Source of the DNA: Oscillospiraceae bacterium
GTDB lineage: Bacteria; Bacillota; Clostridia; Oscillospirales; Ruminococcaceae
Assembly: GCA_017541275.1 (NCBI GenBank)
Contig: JAFXZM010000037.1
Span: forward strand, 1-38,909
Direction of reading: 5' to 3'
DNA length: 38,909 nucleotides
Shown here one piece after another: positions 6,973 through 15,278 of the stretch (the stretch's first letter is position 1; the number at the start of each line of letters is the position of its first letter). The notes beneath the pieces are model-generated. The model was not told the origin of the DNA. It searched no databases and saw nothing but the letters and a program-made list of their open reading frames with translations. The position numbers and the translations under genes are program-made.

Positions 6973-8772
6973 ATGAAAAAGATGACGGCAATTCTGATTG
7001 CGGCGGGTCTGGCGGCCGGGATGCTGCCGGCACCGCAGCCCGCATTTGCAGCAGGCACCGACCTGTATGTCGGCTATTCCGGCCGGGAGGGCAATTACAG
7101 CACCGTGCAGGCCGCTGTCAATGCCGCGGCTGCACTGAATCCGCGCTCGGAGCAGGAGCGCGTGACCATTCACATCGCGCCCGGCACCTACCGCGAGCAG
7201 ATCACTGCGAATACGCCGTACCTGACCTTTGTCAACGATACGCCTGCGCAGCCGGTCGTGCTGACATGGTATTACGGCATCGGATACAAGTATTACAGCG
7301 TGCGGAACGGCGTATACAATGCCGAGGCGGCGCAGGCGAAAAGCGAGAAGGATGAGCCGAAGGAGCGCTGGGGCTGCTCGGTGCGGCTGCGCTCAAATGC
7401 CGATTATTTCCGTGCGGAGAATATTACCTTTGAAAACTCGTTCAATCGCTATGTCACCGATGAGGAGCTTGCGGACGGCGTGGAGGTTTCCGGCAGCCAG
7501 AGCATTACGTTTCTGCGCTATAAGGGCGCGGATGTTGCCAGCAAGGCCGCGACCGAGCGTGCCGCTGCACTCGCGATCGAGGGCGATTATGCGGAGTTTC
7601 AGGGCTGCTCCTTCCGGAGCAGTCAGGATACGCTCTTTCTCGGCGCCTCCTACGGCTATTTCCGCGCGTGCATGATCGAGGGCAATACCGATTATATCTT
7701 CGGCTCCGGCACATATGTGTTTGATACCTGCGAGCTGCGGTTCAAGGGCTACAGCAGCGGCGCTGCCGGCGGATATATCACCGCAAACAAAAATGCAGGC
7801 AGAACGCTCTTTACAGACTGTACTGTGACCGCTGCCTCCGGCATGACGGTCAATCCGGGGTATTTCGGCAGACCGTGGGGCGATGCGGCAGATGTTGCGT
7901 TTGTCAATACCAAGCTGCAATATGAGGGCATCATTACCGGCGCGGGCTGGACGAAAATGAGCAACAATGCCCCGGAAAACGCAAAGTTCAAGGAATACGG
8001 CACGACCGCGAACGGCAATCCGGTCAACACCTCCGGCAGAGTATACGGGACGGTGCAGGGTTCGGCAAACGGTCTGGATACGAAAACCTATCTGGGAAGC
8101 TGGACGCCGTTCTATCTCAACGGCGGAACCCCTGTGGAGATTCCTGCAATCAGCGGAACACTGGTGCAGGAGCTCAGACCTGTGTATATGGGCTATGAGT
8201 GGAGCATTCATGAGCATGCACAGACCGGCGACCGCATTTTCGCTGACCGTGATTTCACATTCACGGAGCTGCCGGAGCTGCTCGCGGGCGGTGAGGCGAT
8301 TCAGACGCCCTGCGATGCCAAAAAGCTGAGCGGCACGATTGCAGAATTTCAGGCCGGCGCAGATATTACGGTCTCTGTGCTGCTGGATACCCGTGTGGAG
8401 AAGCTCCCCGCGTGGCTGGAGGGCTGGACAAAGCTGGAGCCGCAGCCTCGCAGCAGCAATGATGTCGCATTCTATATCTATCAGAAGGATTATGCAAAAG
8501 GCGAGACCGCTGCACTCGGTGAGAACGGGCAGTCAAGCTACTGCGTGAATTATGCGGTGATTGTCACACCGGCGCGTCCGGCGGCGACCCTCGCGGGCGA
8601 TGCGGACTGTGATGGGATACTGTCTGCGAAGGATCTGACCGTCCTGAAGCAGCATCTTCTGCACAGCCGCTCCCTGACCGGCAAGGCGCTTGCCAATGCC
8701 GACACAAACTGCGACGGTTCCGTCGATGCACAGGATGCGCGGCAGCTTCTGGAGCTTTTGCTCGGCAAATAA
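6973..8772 (+). CDS. Secreted dockerin-bearing pectinesterase (CE8)
   Basis: A 599-aa secreted enzyme expected to remove methyl esters from homogalacturonan. It has a Sec signal peptide (about 1-27, ending AFAA) and a right-handed beta-helix pectin methylesterase domain (about 28-340). Family motifs are GTYREQI (71), SSQDTLF (216-222, catalytic Asp about 219), NTDYIFG (238-244, catalytic Asp about 240) and GRPWG (299-303, catalytic Arg about 300). A poorly known beta-rich accessory region (about 370-530) precedes a type I dockerin (540-599) with two calcium loops (DADCDG and DTNCDG), implying attachment to a cellulosomal scaffoldin. ATG follows AGGGGG by 6 nt. It has its own promoter and no pectin-related neighbours in the window. 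Confidence 0.93.
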   Translation: MKKMTAILIAAGLAAGMLPAPQPAFAAGTDLYVGYSGREGNYSTVQAAVNAAAALNPRSEQERVTIHIAPGTYREQITANTPYLTFVNDTPAQPVVLTWYYGIGYKYYSVRNGVYNAEAAQAKSEKDEPKERWGCSVRLRSNADYFRAENITFENSFNRYVTDEELADGVEVSGSQSITFLRYKGADVASKAATERAAALAIEGDYAEFQGCSFRSSQDTLFLGASYGYFRACMIEGNTDYIFGSGTYVFDTCELRFKGYSSGAAGGYITANKNAGRTLFTDCTVTAASGMTVNPGYFGRPWGDAADVAFVNTKLQYEGIITGAGWTKMSNNAPENAKFKEYGTTANGNPVNTSGRVYGTVQGSANGLDTKTYLGSWTPFYLNGGTPVEIPAISGTLVQELRPVYMGYEWSIHEHAQTGDRIFADRDFTFTELPELLAGGEAIQTPCDAKKLSGTIAEFQAGADITVSVLLDTRVEKLPAWLEGWTKLEPQPRSSNDVAFYIYQKDYAKGETAALGENGQSSYCVNYAVIVTPARPAATLAGDADCDGILSAKDLTVLKQHLLHSRSLTGKALANADTNCDGSVDAQDARQLLELLLGK

Positions 8773-8794
8773 AGCGATTTCATATATGACAGAC

Positions 8795-8825
8795 TGACGG
8801 CGCAGGAGAGCATCCTGCGCCGTCA
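8795..8825. terminator. Convergent-gene hairpin
   Basis: TGACGGCGCAGGA pairs perfectly with TCCTGCGCCGTCA (13 bp, loop GAGCA) between the convergent pectinesterase and surface-protein genes. Neither side has a good T-run, so it may act as a bidirectional but imperfect terminator. Confidence 0.6.
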
Positions 8826-8835
8826 ATGTTATGTG

Positions 8836-11800
8836 TTATGCAGCATTTTTTCTTTTTCGCTTCCGGTAACAGACAGTACCGACCGCTGCAAGGGGAATCG
8901 TGATGCAGACAAATGCCTGCTTCACCGTGGAGGAAATGCCGGTTGCGACTTCGCCGTTCAGCGTGTTAGTAACATGCAGTGTGACCGGCCCTGTAAATGT
9001 GAATGCGAACGGAGTATCCGTATGCTGCCGCGGGTCATTCTCTCCGAGCTGAAAAACGGTTTCATATTGTCCGTGTGCCTCAGATATTCTAACCTGAATA
9101 TTCTCCGGCAGCACGATCTCCGCTCTGTCATCATGCTTCAGGGTAAAGGTGCCGCCGCTCCGCGGAATCGGTGTCTGCTTGTCGCCGTTCTTTGCCCAGT
9201 CAAAGCCGCTGCCTGTGCCCGCATTCGGGAAGCTGATTGTGAACGTGAAATCCTCTGCACGGTTGCCGAGCGCACCCTCAACCGTTTTTTCGACAGTCAG
9301 GTATTTCAGGGACGGATCAATCTTCGTATTCGGAACACTCAGCGTATAGACATAAGCATCCTCGGTTTGTTCAAGCGTTCCGTTGTAGGAATCACTGATG
9401 AGCCGCGGCACACCGAGCGGCGAAATGCTGAAGATAATGTCATCTTTCAGTGGGGTGTAATTAAACGGTGCCTGTTTTTCGGTCAGGAAGAACACACTGT
9501 CGGTGTCAGCGAGCTTGATCGTGCGGCCGCTGTTTCCGCCGCAGATATCGACCGAGCCATTTTTCGTGACCATATCCTCAAAGCCTGTCATCGGCGCCTT
9601 GCATTTGACATAGCCCATGATTGAGGTCATTTCCTGCTTATACAGGGCAAAATGCGCGCCGCTGAGCTGTTCATCCGGGTCATCAGCGTCCAATTTTGCG
9701 ATTCTGAATGTAAAGGGCTTATTGTACACATCAATAAAGCCGATGACGCCGTCTGCGCCGGGCTTGCTGTTTGCCCAATGCGAATCATTTATGTCCGCGG
9801 TACCCCACGCATTGCCGTTCTCATAAAGCAGCGAGATTGTATCGTCCTCGTTAATAACGAATTTCACTGTCTTTTGCAGTCCGACATAGCCTCTTGGGGC
9901 GAGGGTCTGCGTCAGGGTATAGGGCTGGCCTCTCTCGAAGCTGTACATCATGGTAATGAGGCCCTCTGTGTTAGAGGAATAGGTTCCGACGGTATTTCCG
10001 CTGCTGTCCTTCAGCGTAAACACACCCCCTGCGAGGGGCTGCTCGCTGTCCCACTTGAACAGTCTCAGCACAACGCCGCCGATGCGGGTATTGCTGATTG
10101 TATCTTCTCTTGCGGTGCTGCTGAGCGTCTGGCTGTCATACGATGCAACATATTCAAAATCGTGATCGTTTGGTTCGCCCGGCGGTGTTGCCTCATTTGT
10201 TCTTGTTGCAGTCAGCCAGAAGCTGTCGCCGTTGTCGAGCGGTGTGACCGTGCCGTAATTCGTAACTATGCCGTCTGCTGAAACGGTCGGGGAGGGCTCG
10301 CTGATTTTGACTTCTCTTACGGTATAGCCCTCGAAGCCGGTGCGCTTGCTGCCGTCGGCGTTGGGCTTCAGGGCAGTCCAGAAATAATGTGCTGTGGTTG
10401 CAGGCGCTTTGATCTGTCTGACAGAATCCGGGAGCAGCTCGCCGTCCGCGTAGACCGCCGTATAGATCGGCGCATGTGAGGTTGTCAGCGAGAGATCGCT
10501 CCACTGCTTTTTGACAGACAGGCTGTAGCCTTTTTTGTTGTGAATCTCAAGCTGCGGATTGACGTCCGCTCTGACTCTGCCCACATTGAGCTCATTTCCG
10601 TCGTACTCATAATATGACGGAATCATCTGGACGGAATAATCCTCCATCACCTTTTCGCCCATGACGCGCTCATAGCCTGCAAGGCCGTAGCCGGGCTTTG
10701 CGCTTTCCGTCACCCTGAATACCGAATTTACGGGCAGACCGGGTACAACGATCGTATAGCCGGACGGAATGGCAGAGATCGCGCCGAAGCCGGATGTGGA
10801 GAATGTCACGTTTTCGGCTGTGATGCCGTTGATCGGGGCTTCCTTCAGCGAATTCATGAGTGCGCGGCTGTAGGTCAGACCGGTCTCCTGGAAGGATTCG
10901 CTGTCAGGGTCGAATCTGCAAAGCTGCTTATTCGGAGACAGCACATGGTATTGATGCATATTGGCCGGTTCCATTTTGTCTGCGCTGATACTGACTGACG
11001 AGAGATACAGTCTGAAATCGAAGGTTGCCGGGTCATTTTTGATTTCGCGATTTTTCTCATCGAGCAGCTTTTTTGTGATAAAGAGGTCCTTGATGACGTC
11101 ATCGTTCACATGGTTGTCAAAGGAAATGGTCGGCATGATCTCGGCTGACTGTTCTTCTGATGCATAGCTGGTGAGGTCGCCGATTACCTTTATTCTTCCA
11201 TCTTCATCTGGAACCGGCTCGCCGTTGATCGTGACACTGTCGTAAACGGAGGAGTCAACTGCGCATTCAACGATCTTGTAGCGGATTGTACTTTCAGGGA
11301 ACAGGATCACAGCGTTTCTGGTCGGGTTGATAAAGTAGATATTCTGGTAGGCCTCATCCTCGGTGAATCCGGGCGGCCTGTATCTTCTGACAAATGTCGG
11401 AGACTGATTGGAGTTCTGATACTGCACGCGGATGAGCTGATTGCTGTTTTCGAGAAGACGCCACTCGCCCTCCTCACCGTTCTCGCCATCCGGAAGGGTA
11501 TAATAGATCTGGAACGGATATTCGAGGAAATCCAAATCCAGCAAGTCTGCGCCGCTGCCGCTCACGCTTTTGGAGACAACGACCTGACCGGGCGTTACAG
11601 CGGTGATGTTGAAGCGCATATGCAGGTTGGAAGCGCCTGCGCCGCGCTCCATGTAGAACACTTTCATGGTATGCTGCGAATAATCCTTGAACATCGGCTC
11701 AAAATTACCGCTGCCATCCTTGTCAAAATAATCCGAAAGGTATTTGTCCAGCGCATCCTGTGTCCAGTTGGTGTGCTCCTCCTTGTAATTCTCGGTAAAG

Positions 11801-14787
11801 ATTTCGAGCAGGGTCGAATGCTCCAGCGTGCCGTGCGAAGTCGCTTTGTTCTTATCGAAGTAGACATCACCTGTCCGGAAATTGATTTTTCCCTCCATGG
11901 CCTTATGTGTACCGCCGAGGTCGAGCACGAGCTGACCGTCAACGTACAGCCAGAAATCGTCGTCACCGGTAAATTCAAAGATAATGTCATGTCCCCATGA
12001 ATCCAGGCCGGAGGGCGTCTGAACAAAGTCCGCCTCCATTTCCATGCCGAAATAGAAATCCGCAAATTTCTCCTCATCTGTCTGGATCAGGTGCAGCCTT
12101 TCATATTTTCTCGGGTCGTCCTCAGAAAGCGGCCTTTCCAGTGCATCGTACAGATTGAGCGGGAGTTGGGAGGAATAGATATCCGGTGCTATGGTGTCAT
12201 AGGGGAAAAACTGTCCGTGCTTTCGGGTGGTTGCGATTCTTTGTTCGTGCGTTCCCAGCTCACGGTATACAATAAAATCGGTTTCGCCGGTCGCGGCGTT
12301 CGTGTTGAATGAGGTGGTGCCGTCCGGGTTGGTCTTTTTGAGTGTGGCAAAGTTCTGGCAGCTATCGAATTCAAAGTATCCGCTGGCATCGTACTCACGC
12401 TCAAGGAACAGATGATTGACGGGGATTGCATTTGCGTATGCGGTCTGAAGATTTGCACCTGTTATCGTTTTGGGATAGCCGTATTCATTCAGAGAATTGC
12501 TGACCAGGCCGTGAACCAATTTGTCTATGGACTGACTTCCTCCGAAATACGGCATGGTAATCTCGCTGGAAGATGAATCTCCGTATGTCGAATTCGGCAC
12601 ATTATCCCAGTTCACCATTTTCATTTTGATGCCGTACAGATTGTTGTCAACGGTCGGGACAGAATACAGTCTGTCATTCAGATTCAGCGGCTCGCGGGTT
12701 GCGAAATAGATCGGGAAGGCAGCGCTCTCCGTGCAGGGGACGAGTCTTTTTTTGTCTGCACTCGGCTTCAGGCCGACATAGGAATAATATTTGTTATCCC
12801 ATGCAATAATCGGTGAATAGAATTCGCCGTTTCGTCTGCCGGGCATGTTGACGCCGATGGGATCCTCCGAAAGCAACTGATTTCCGTTGAGCTGCGGCGC
12901 GAGATATTTCTCGGAATAGGGATTGTACAGCTCATAGTAATAGTTCGGTTCCTTGGTGACCTCGTCATAATATTCCGTAAACGTCCATTCCAGCGAGCTG
13001 GTGCCGTCGCCCAGCCACAGAATCTTGCCGCCGCTTGTGTAGCAGGGGTAGAGCTGGCCGTTGAAGTCTAAGGCGTAGATATCATATTGCAGGGTTGATT
13101 CATTCCAGATACGGGTATACATGATGACCGACTGGCCGTTCCTGATATCGGAAACGCTGACGCGGTCGGCAGAAAAGGTGAGCAGATCATCGTCGCTGAG
13201 GTCTGCAAAATTCAGAAGATTGAGCCATGTATTTGCATTGTTGTCCGATGACAGATTAAAATACGTGACCGCATTTTCTCCGTCATCCTCCATATGAAAG
13301 GTGAGGTAACTTCCGTTATAGGAGAGCTGAATTGCTCCGTTGCTGTCCGGATTGACCGTAAACGGAGTAGCCGCAGCTTCAGAATCGGTCAGAATCAGGC
13401 TGCTGCCGTCAACTGCGAGATATCTGGTTCCGCTGCCGGTTTCGGCGGAAAGCGTGTAGGTTTGGTCTGTGCCCGTGCCGTGGAACGTCCAGCGCGTGAT
13501 TTCACTGCCCTCATCCACAAACAGCATCGTGCCTTCTTCTGTTTCGGAGTGCTGCCGGGTTACAATTTCGACCAGCGAATGGACACCGCCGTCCTCGCCG
13601 TTCTCGCCCTCAGCCATGAGCGCATAGCCGTGCGTGCCGCCGGTGTAGTTCATCAGGCCATAGGTGCAGTTGTTCAAAAAGATATTCACTGCAATGTTTT
13701 CAGTCAGTGAAAACCAGACCTGCCCATCATCATCATTGGCCTTGAATCCGGCGATCGGTTGTTCAGAGGTCGGGTTGCCGCTATTATTGGTGGTCTTTCT
13801 GTTCCAATAGTACTTGTCTCCGTTGATTGCAGCATAGAGCCGGAACTGATTGGAACTGGGGTGCTTTTCCAGCGTGAATACTGTTCTGTTGGCTTCTTTA
13901 GCTGCAAATCGCAGGCCGGTTCTGGCAGGGCTGCCGAAATCTCCGGTGTACATTTCTATGTAGTTTCTGGTGCCGTCAGCGTTCTTGAAATAGACATAAA
14001 ACTGATTGCCCACGCCTGCATGCTCAAAGAACAGATTTGCGGAATTGGTGCTGACACCCTTTACGGTGGATTTGATACCTGTCCGGGTTTCGCTATGGGT
14101 GCCGCTGTCGTTATTGACATCTATGATCTCATTATAGATATAATAAGGACCGCCTCTGCTCGGATTGTTGGTATTTGCGTTGGCGAGCTTGCTGGCAACA
14201 TAGCTGACATGAATGCCGTCGCCGTCTTCGCCGTGCTCGGCAAGATAGGAGATGATATCGTTTCTGACGATCTCATACACACTGAAGGCTTCGGCATAAA
14301 AGCTGATTTTGCCCTCCTCAGCGGTGAATTGGTAGATTCTCTCGCGCTCCCCGTCATCGCGGATATGCCAGAGCTCCAGCAAGCCGTCCGGGGGAATTGC
14401 AGGGTTGGTGATTTCAACGAGAATCGGGTTTTCCCAGCCCGGCTGGTATTCGGTTTCGCCGTTGGTGATCGTGATGTCGTATGCAGCAATGCCGTTATGC
14501 TCCTCTGAAACATCGACTGCCTCGGCAGTTGCACCCTCCGGCATCAGGCCGTCCAGCGTAATGACCTGCTCGGCCTCCTCGCCGTTCGGGTAGAGCTCAA
14601 TGCTCTGCTGACAGAGCGGAACGGCCGCTTCCGGAGTTTCCGGTTCTGCGGGTTCGGCGGCAGCGGACGAATCTGCGGCGGCCTCCGCGGCAGCGCGCAG
14701 CGGCAGTGAGATACTGTTTACAGAGGAGAACAGCACAGCGGCTGCGCAGACAGCGCAGATCAGGCGTTCTGTGAATTTTATTTTCAT
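8836..14787 (-). CDS. Giant cell-surface protein: fibro-slime/PA14-like and SpaA/Cna-B domains
   Basis: About 1983 aa, predicted exported and surface-anchored. Positions are counted from the ATG at 14799. A signal peptide (about 1-38) precedes an Ala/Glu/Pro-rich stretch. A long region with little recognisable homology (about 60-890) follows. Next comes a fibro-slime/PA14-like beta domain (about 905-1070; GDDDFWLYVDGQLVLDLGG). Several Cna-B-like modules lie at about 1075-1545, with SpaA-type pilin repeats at about 1573-1665 and 1692-1830 and a C-terminal beta domain (1833-1945). The end is VATGIS, a 20-aa membrane helix and an RKRKRK tail, resembling a sortase sorting signal without canonical LPXTG. 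ATG 14787 is preferred over 14799: GAGG is well spaced before it, whereas the earlier ATG abuts AGAGG. Likely an adhesin or pilin-like protein. Transcription comes from a repeat array of promoters. Confidence 0.88.
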   Translation of the reverse strand: MKIKFTERLICAVCAAAVLFSSVNSISLPLRAAAEAAADSSAAAEPAEPETPEAAVPLCQQSIELYPNGEEAEQVITLDGLMPEGATAEAVDVSEEHNGIAAYDITITNGETEYQPGWENPILVEITNPAIPPDGLLELWHIRDDGERERIYQFTAEEGKISFYAEAFSVYEIVRNDIISYLAEHGEDGDGIHVSYVASKLANANTNNPSRGGPYYIYNEIIDVNNDSGTHSETRTGIKSTVKGVSTNSANLFFEHAGVGNQFYVYFKNADGTRNYIEMYTGDFGSPARTGLRFAAKEANRTVFTLEKHPSSNQFRLYAAINGDKYYWNRKTTNNSGNPTSEQPIAGFKANDDDGQVWFSLTENIAVNIFLNNCTYGLMNYTGGTHGYALMAEGENGEDGGVHSLVEIVTRQHSETEEGTMLFVDEGSEITRWTFHGTGTDQTYTLSAETGSGTRYLAVDGSSLILTDSEAAATPFTVNPDSNGAIQLSYNGSYLTFHMEDDGENAVTYFNLSSDNNANTWLNLLNFADLSDDDLLTFSADRVSVSDIRNGQSVIMYTRIWNESTLQYDIYALDFNGQLYPCYTSGGKILWLGDGTSSLEWTFTEYYDEVTKEPNYYYELYNPYSEKYLAPQLNGNQLLSEDPIGVNMPGRRNGEFYSPIIAWDNKYYSYVGLKPSADKKRLVPCTESAAFPIYFATREPLNLNDRLYSVPTVDNNLYGIKMKMVNWDNVPNSTYGDSSSSEITMPYFGGSQSIDKLVHGLVSNSLNEYGYPKTITGANLQTAYANAIPVNHLFLEREYDASGYFEFDSCQNFATLKKTNPDGTTSFNTNAATGETDFIVYRELGTHEQRIATTRKHGQFFPYDTIAPDIYSSQLPLNLYDALERPLSEDDPRKYERLHLIQTDEEKFADFYFGMEMEADFVQTPSGLDSWGHDIIFEFTGDDDFWLYVDGQLVLDLGGTHKAMEGKINFRTGDVYFDKNKATSHGTLEHSTLLEIFTENYKEEHTNWTQDALDKYLSDYFDKDGSGNFEPMFKDYSQHTMKVFYMERGAGASNLHMRFNITAVTPGQVVVSKSVSGSGADLLDLDFLEYPFQIYYTLPDGENGEEGEWRLLENSNQLIRVQYQNSNQSPTFVRRYRPPGFTEDEAYQNIYFINPTRNAVILFPESTIRYKIVECAVDSSVYDSVTINGEPVPDEDGRIKVIGDLTSYASEEQSAEIMPTISFDNHVNDDVIKDLFITKKLLDEKNREIKNDPATFDFRLYLSSVSISADKMEPANMHQYHVLSPNKQLCRFDPDSESFQETGLTYSRALMNSLKEAPINGITAENVTFSTSGFGAISAIPSGYTIVVPGLPVNSVFRVTESAKPGYGLAGYERVMGEKVMEDYSVQMIPSYYEYDGNELNVGRVRADVNPQLEIHNKKGYSLSVKKQWSDLSLTTSHAPIYTAVYADGELLPDSVRQIKAPATTAHYFWTALKPNADGSKRTGFEGYTVREVKISEPSPTVSADGIVTNYGTVTPLDNGDSFWLTATRTNEATPPGEPNDHDFEYVASYDSQTLSSTAREDTISNTRIGGVVLRLFKWDSEQPLAGGVFTLKDSSGNTVGTYSSNTEGLITMMYSFERGQPYTLTQTLAPRGYVGLQKTVKFVINEDDTISLLYENGNAWGTADINDSHWANSKPGADGVIGFIDVYNKPFTFRIAKLDADDPDEQLSGAHFALYKQEMTSIMGYVKCKAPMTGFEDMVTKNGSVDICGGNSGRTIKLADTDSVFFLTEKQAPFNYTPLKDDIIFSISPLGVPRLISDSYNGTLEQTEDAYVYTLSVPNTKIDPSLKYLTVEKTVEGALGNRAEDFTFTISFPNAGTGSGFDWAKNGDKQTPIPRSGGTFTLKHDDRAEIVLPENIQVRISEAHGQYETVFQLGENDPRQHTDTPFAFTFTGPVTLHVTNTLNGEVATGISSTVKQAFVCITIPLAAVGTVCYRKRKRKNAA

Positions 14788-14848
14788 GATTATCCTCATC
14801 CTCTCCGGTTTCCCATATGAAAAGAAATGAAATCAGAATCATTTTCCG

Positions 14849-14867
14849 CGGCAGAGCCTCTGCCGCC
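14849..14867 (-). other. Hairpin in the 5' leader of the surface-protein gene
   Basis: GCGGCAGA-GCC-TCTGCCGC forms a perfect 8-bp stem with a 3-nt loop about 60 nt upstream of the start codon and well 5' of the ribosome site. The same 8-bp stem sequence recurs in the cdsA leader (37172-37202). Confidence 0.55.
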
Positions 14868-14915
14868 TGCTTTCAAAATTTGAACATGTGTTTCATGATA
14901 AAGCTATTCTATTAT

Positions 14916-14944
14916 ATTATAGCATATTATTCGGAAAAGTGCAA
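14916..14944 (-). promoter_or_regulatory. Proximal promoter of the surface-protein gene (repeat unit 1)
   Basis: Minus strand: TTGCAC, 17-nt spacer ending in ATGC (TGC extended -10), TATAAT. The leader would be about 120 nt. It is the best match of the three tandem promoter-like elements. Confidence 0.78.
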
Positions 14945-15012
14945 TAGGTGCAGAAGAATAAAAATGCCGGTTACGCTTCATGGGAGTAAAACCGGAGGCC
15001 GGCACTGCCGGC
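14917..15012 (-). repeat. Repeat A tandem unit 1 (96 bp)
   Basis: A 96-nt unit from TTATAGCATATT to CACTGCCGGC, repeated head-to-tail at 15013-15108 with a single mismatch (T at 14987, C in unit 2). It contains the hairpin AGGCCGGC-ACT-GCCGGCTT (14996-15014, shared with the start of the next unit) and most of a promoter on the minus strand. A diverged copy lies before glgP. Confidence 0.93.
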
Positions 15013-15040
15013 TTATAGCATATTATTCGGAAAAGTGCAA
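15012..15040 (-). promoter_or_regulatory. Second promoter-like element (repeat unit 2)
   Basis: TTGCAC, 17 nt, TATAAG with TGC extension: identical to the proximal promoter except for the last -10 base, so expected to be weaker. Confidence 0.55.
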
Positions 15041-15108
15041 TAGGTGCAGAAGAATAAAAATGCCGGTTACGCTTCATGGGAGCAAAACCGGAGGCCGGCA
15101 CTGCCGGC
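15013..15108 (-). repeat. Repeat A tandem unit 2 (96 bp)
   Basis: Second head-to-tail copy, 95 of 96 bases identical to unit 1. It is followed by TTATAGTATATTA (15109-15121), the beginning of a third, truncated unit. Confidence 0.93.
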
Positions 15109-15136
15109 TTATAGTATATTACGGCGATTTTTTCAA
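15108..15136 (-). promoter_or_regulatory. Third promoter-like element (truncated repeat unit)
   Basis: TTGAAA, 17 nt, TATAAG on the minus strand, at the same 96-nt phase as the other two. The spacer differs from the repeat and it lacks the TG extension. The activity is uncertain. Confidence 0.4.
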
Positions 15137-15223
15137 TATGTTTCAGGGAATCTGAAAAAAACAGTCCGCAAATTCGTATGGCGGCTAGGCTGCGTTCCGA
15201 AGTTCCATACAGATCCGCGCAAT

Positions 15224-15278
15224 AACAGACGAAGCCCGGCACCGCAGATGAGATACTGCGGCGCCGGACTGTCTGTTT
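15224..15278 (-). terminator. Long hairpin ending the two-component operon
   Basis: AACAGAC...CCCGGC.CCGCAG pairs with CTGCGG.GCCGG..GTCTGTT as a long interrupted stem that overlaps the histidine kinase stop codon. The T-run after it on the minus strand is poor. It separates the kinase gene from the promoter repeats. Confidence 0.6.

Noticed and set aside
8795-8825. Hairpin after the pectinesterase as a certain rho-independent terminator
   Set aside because: The stem is perfect but neither strand has a proper T-run, so it is listed with reduced confidence only.
10193-14508. Long antisense ORFs over the surface-protein gene
   Set aside because: They are frame shadows of a GC-rich coding sequence whose other strand has clear domains and signal peptide; none has a ribosome site.
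14917-15108. Tandem repeat as a CRISPR array
   Set aside because: The units are 96 bp, contiguous and without variable spacers; no cas genes are present.
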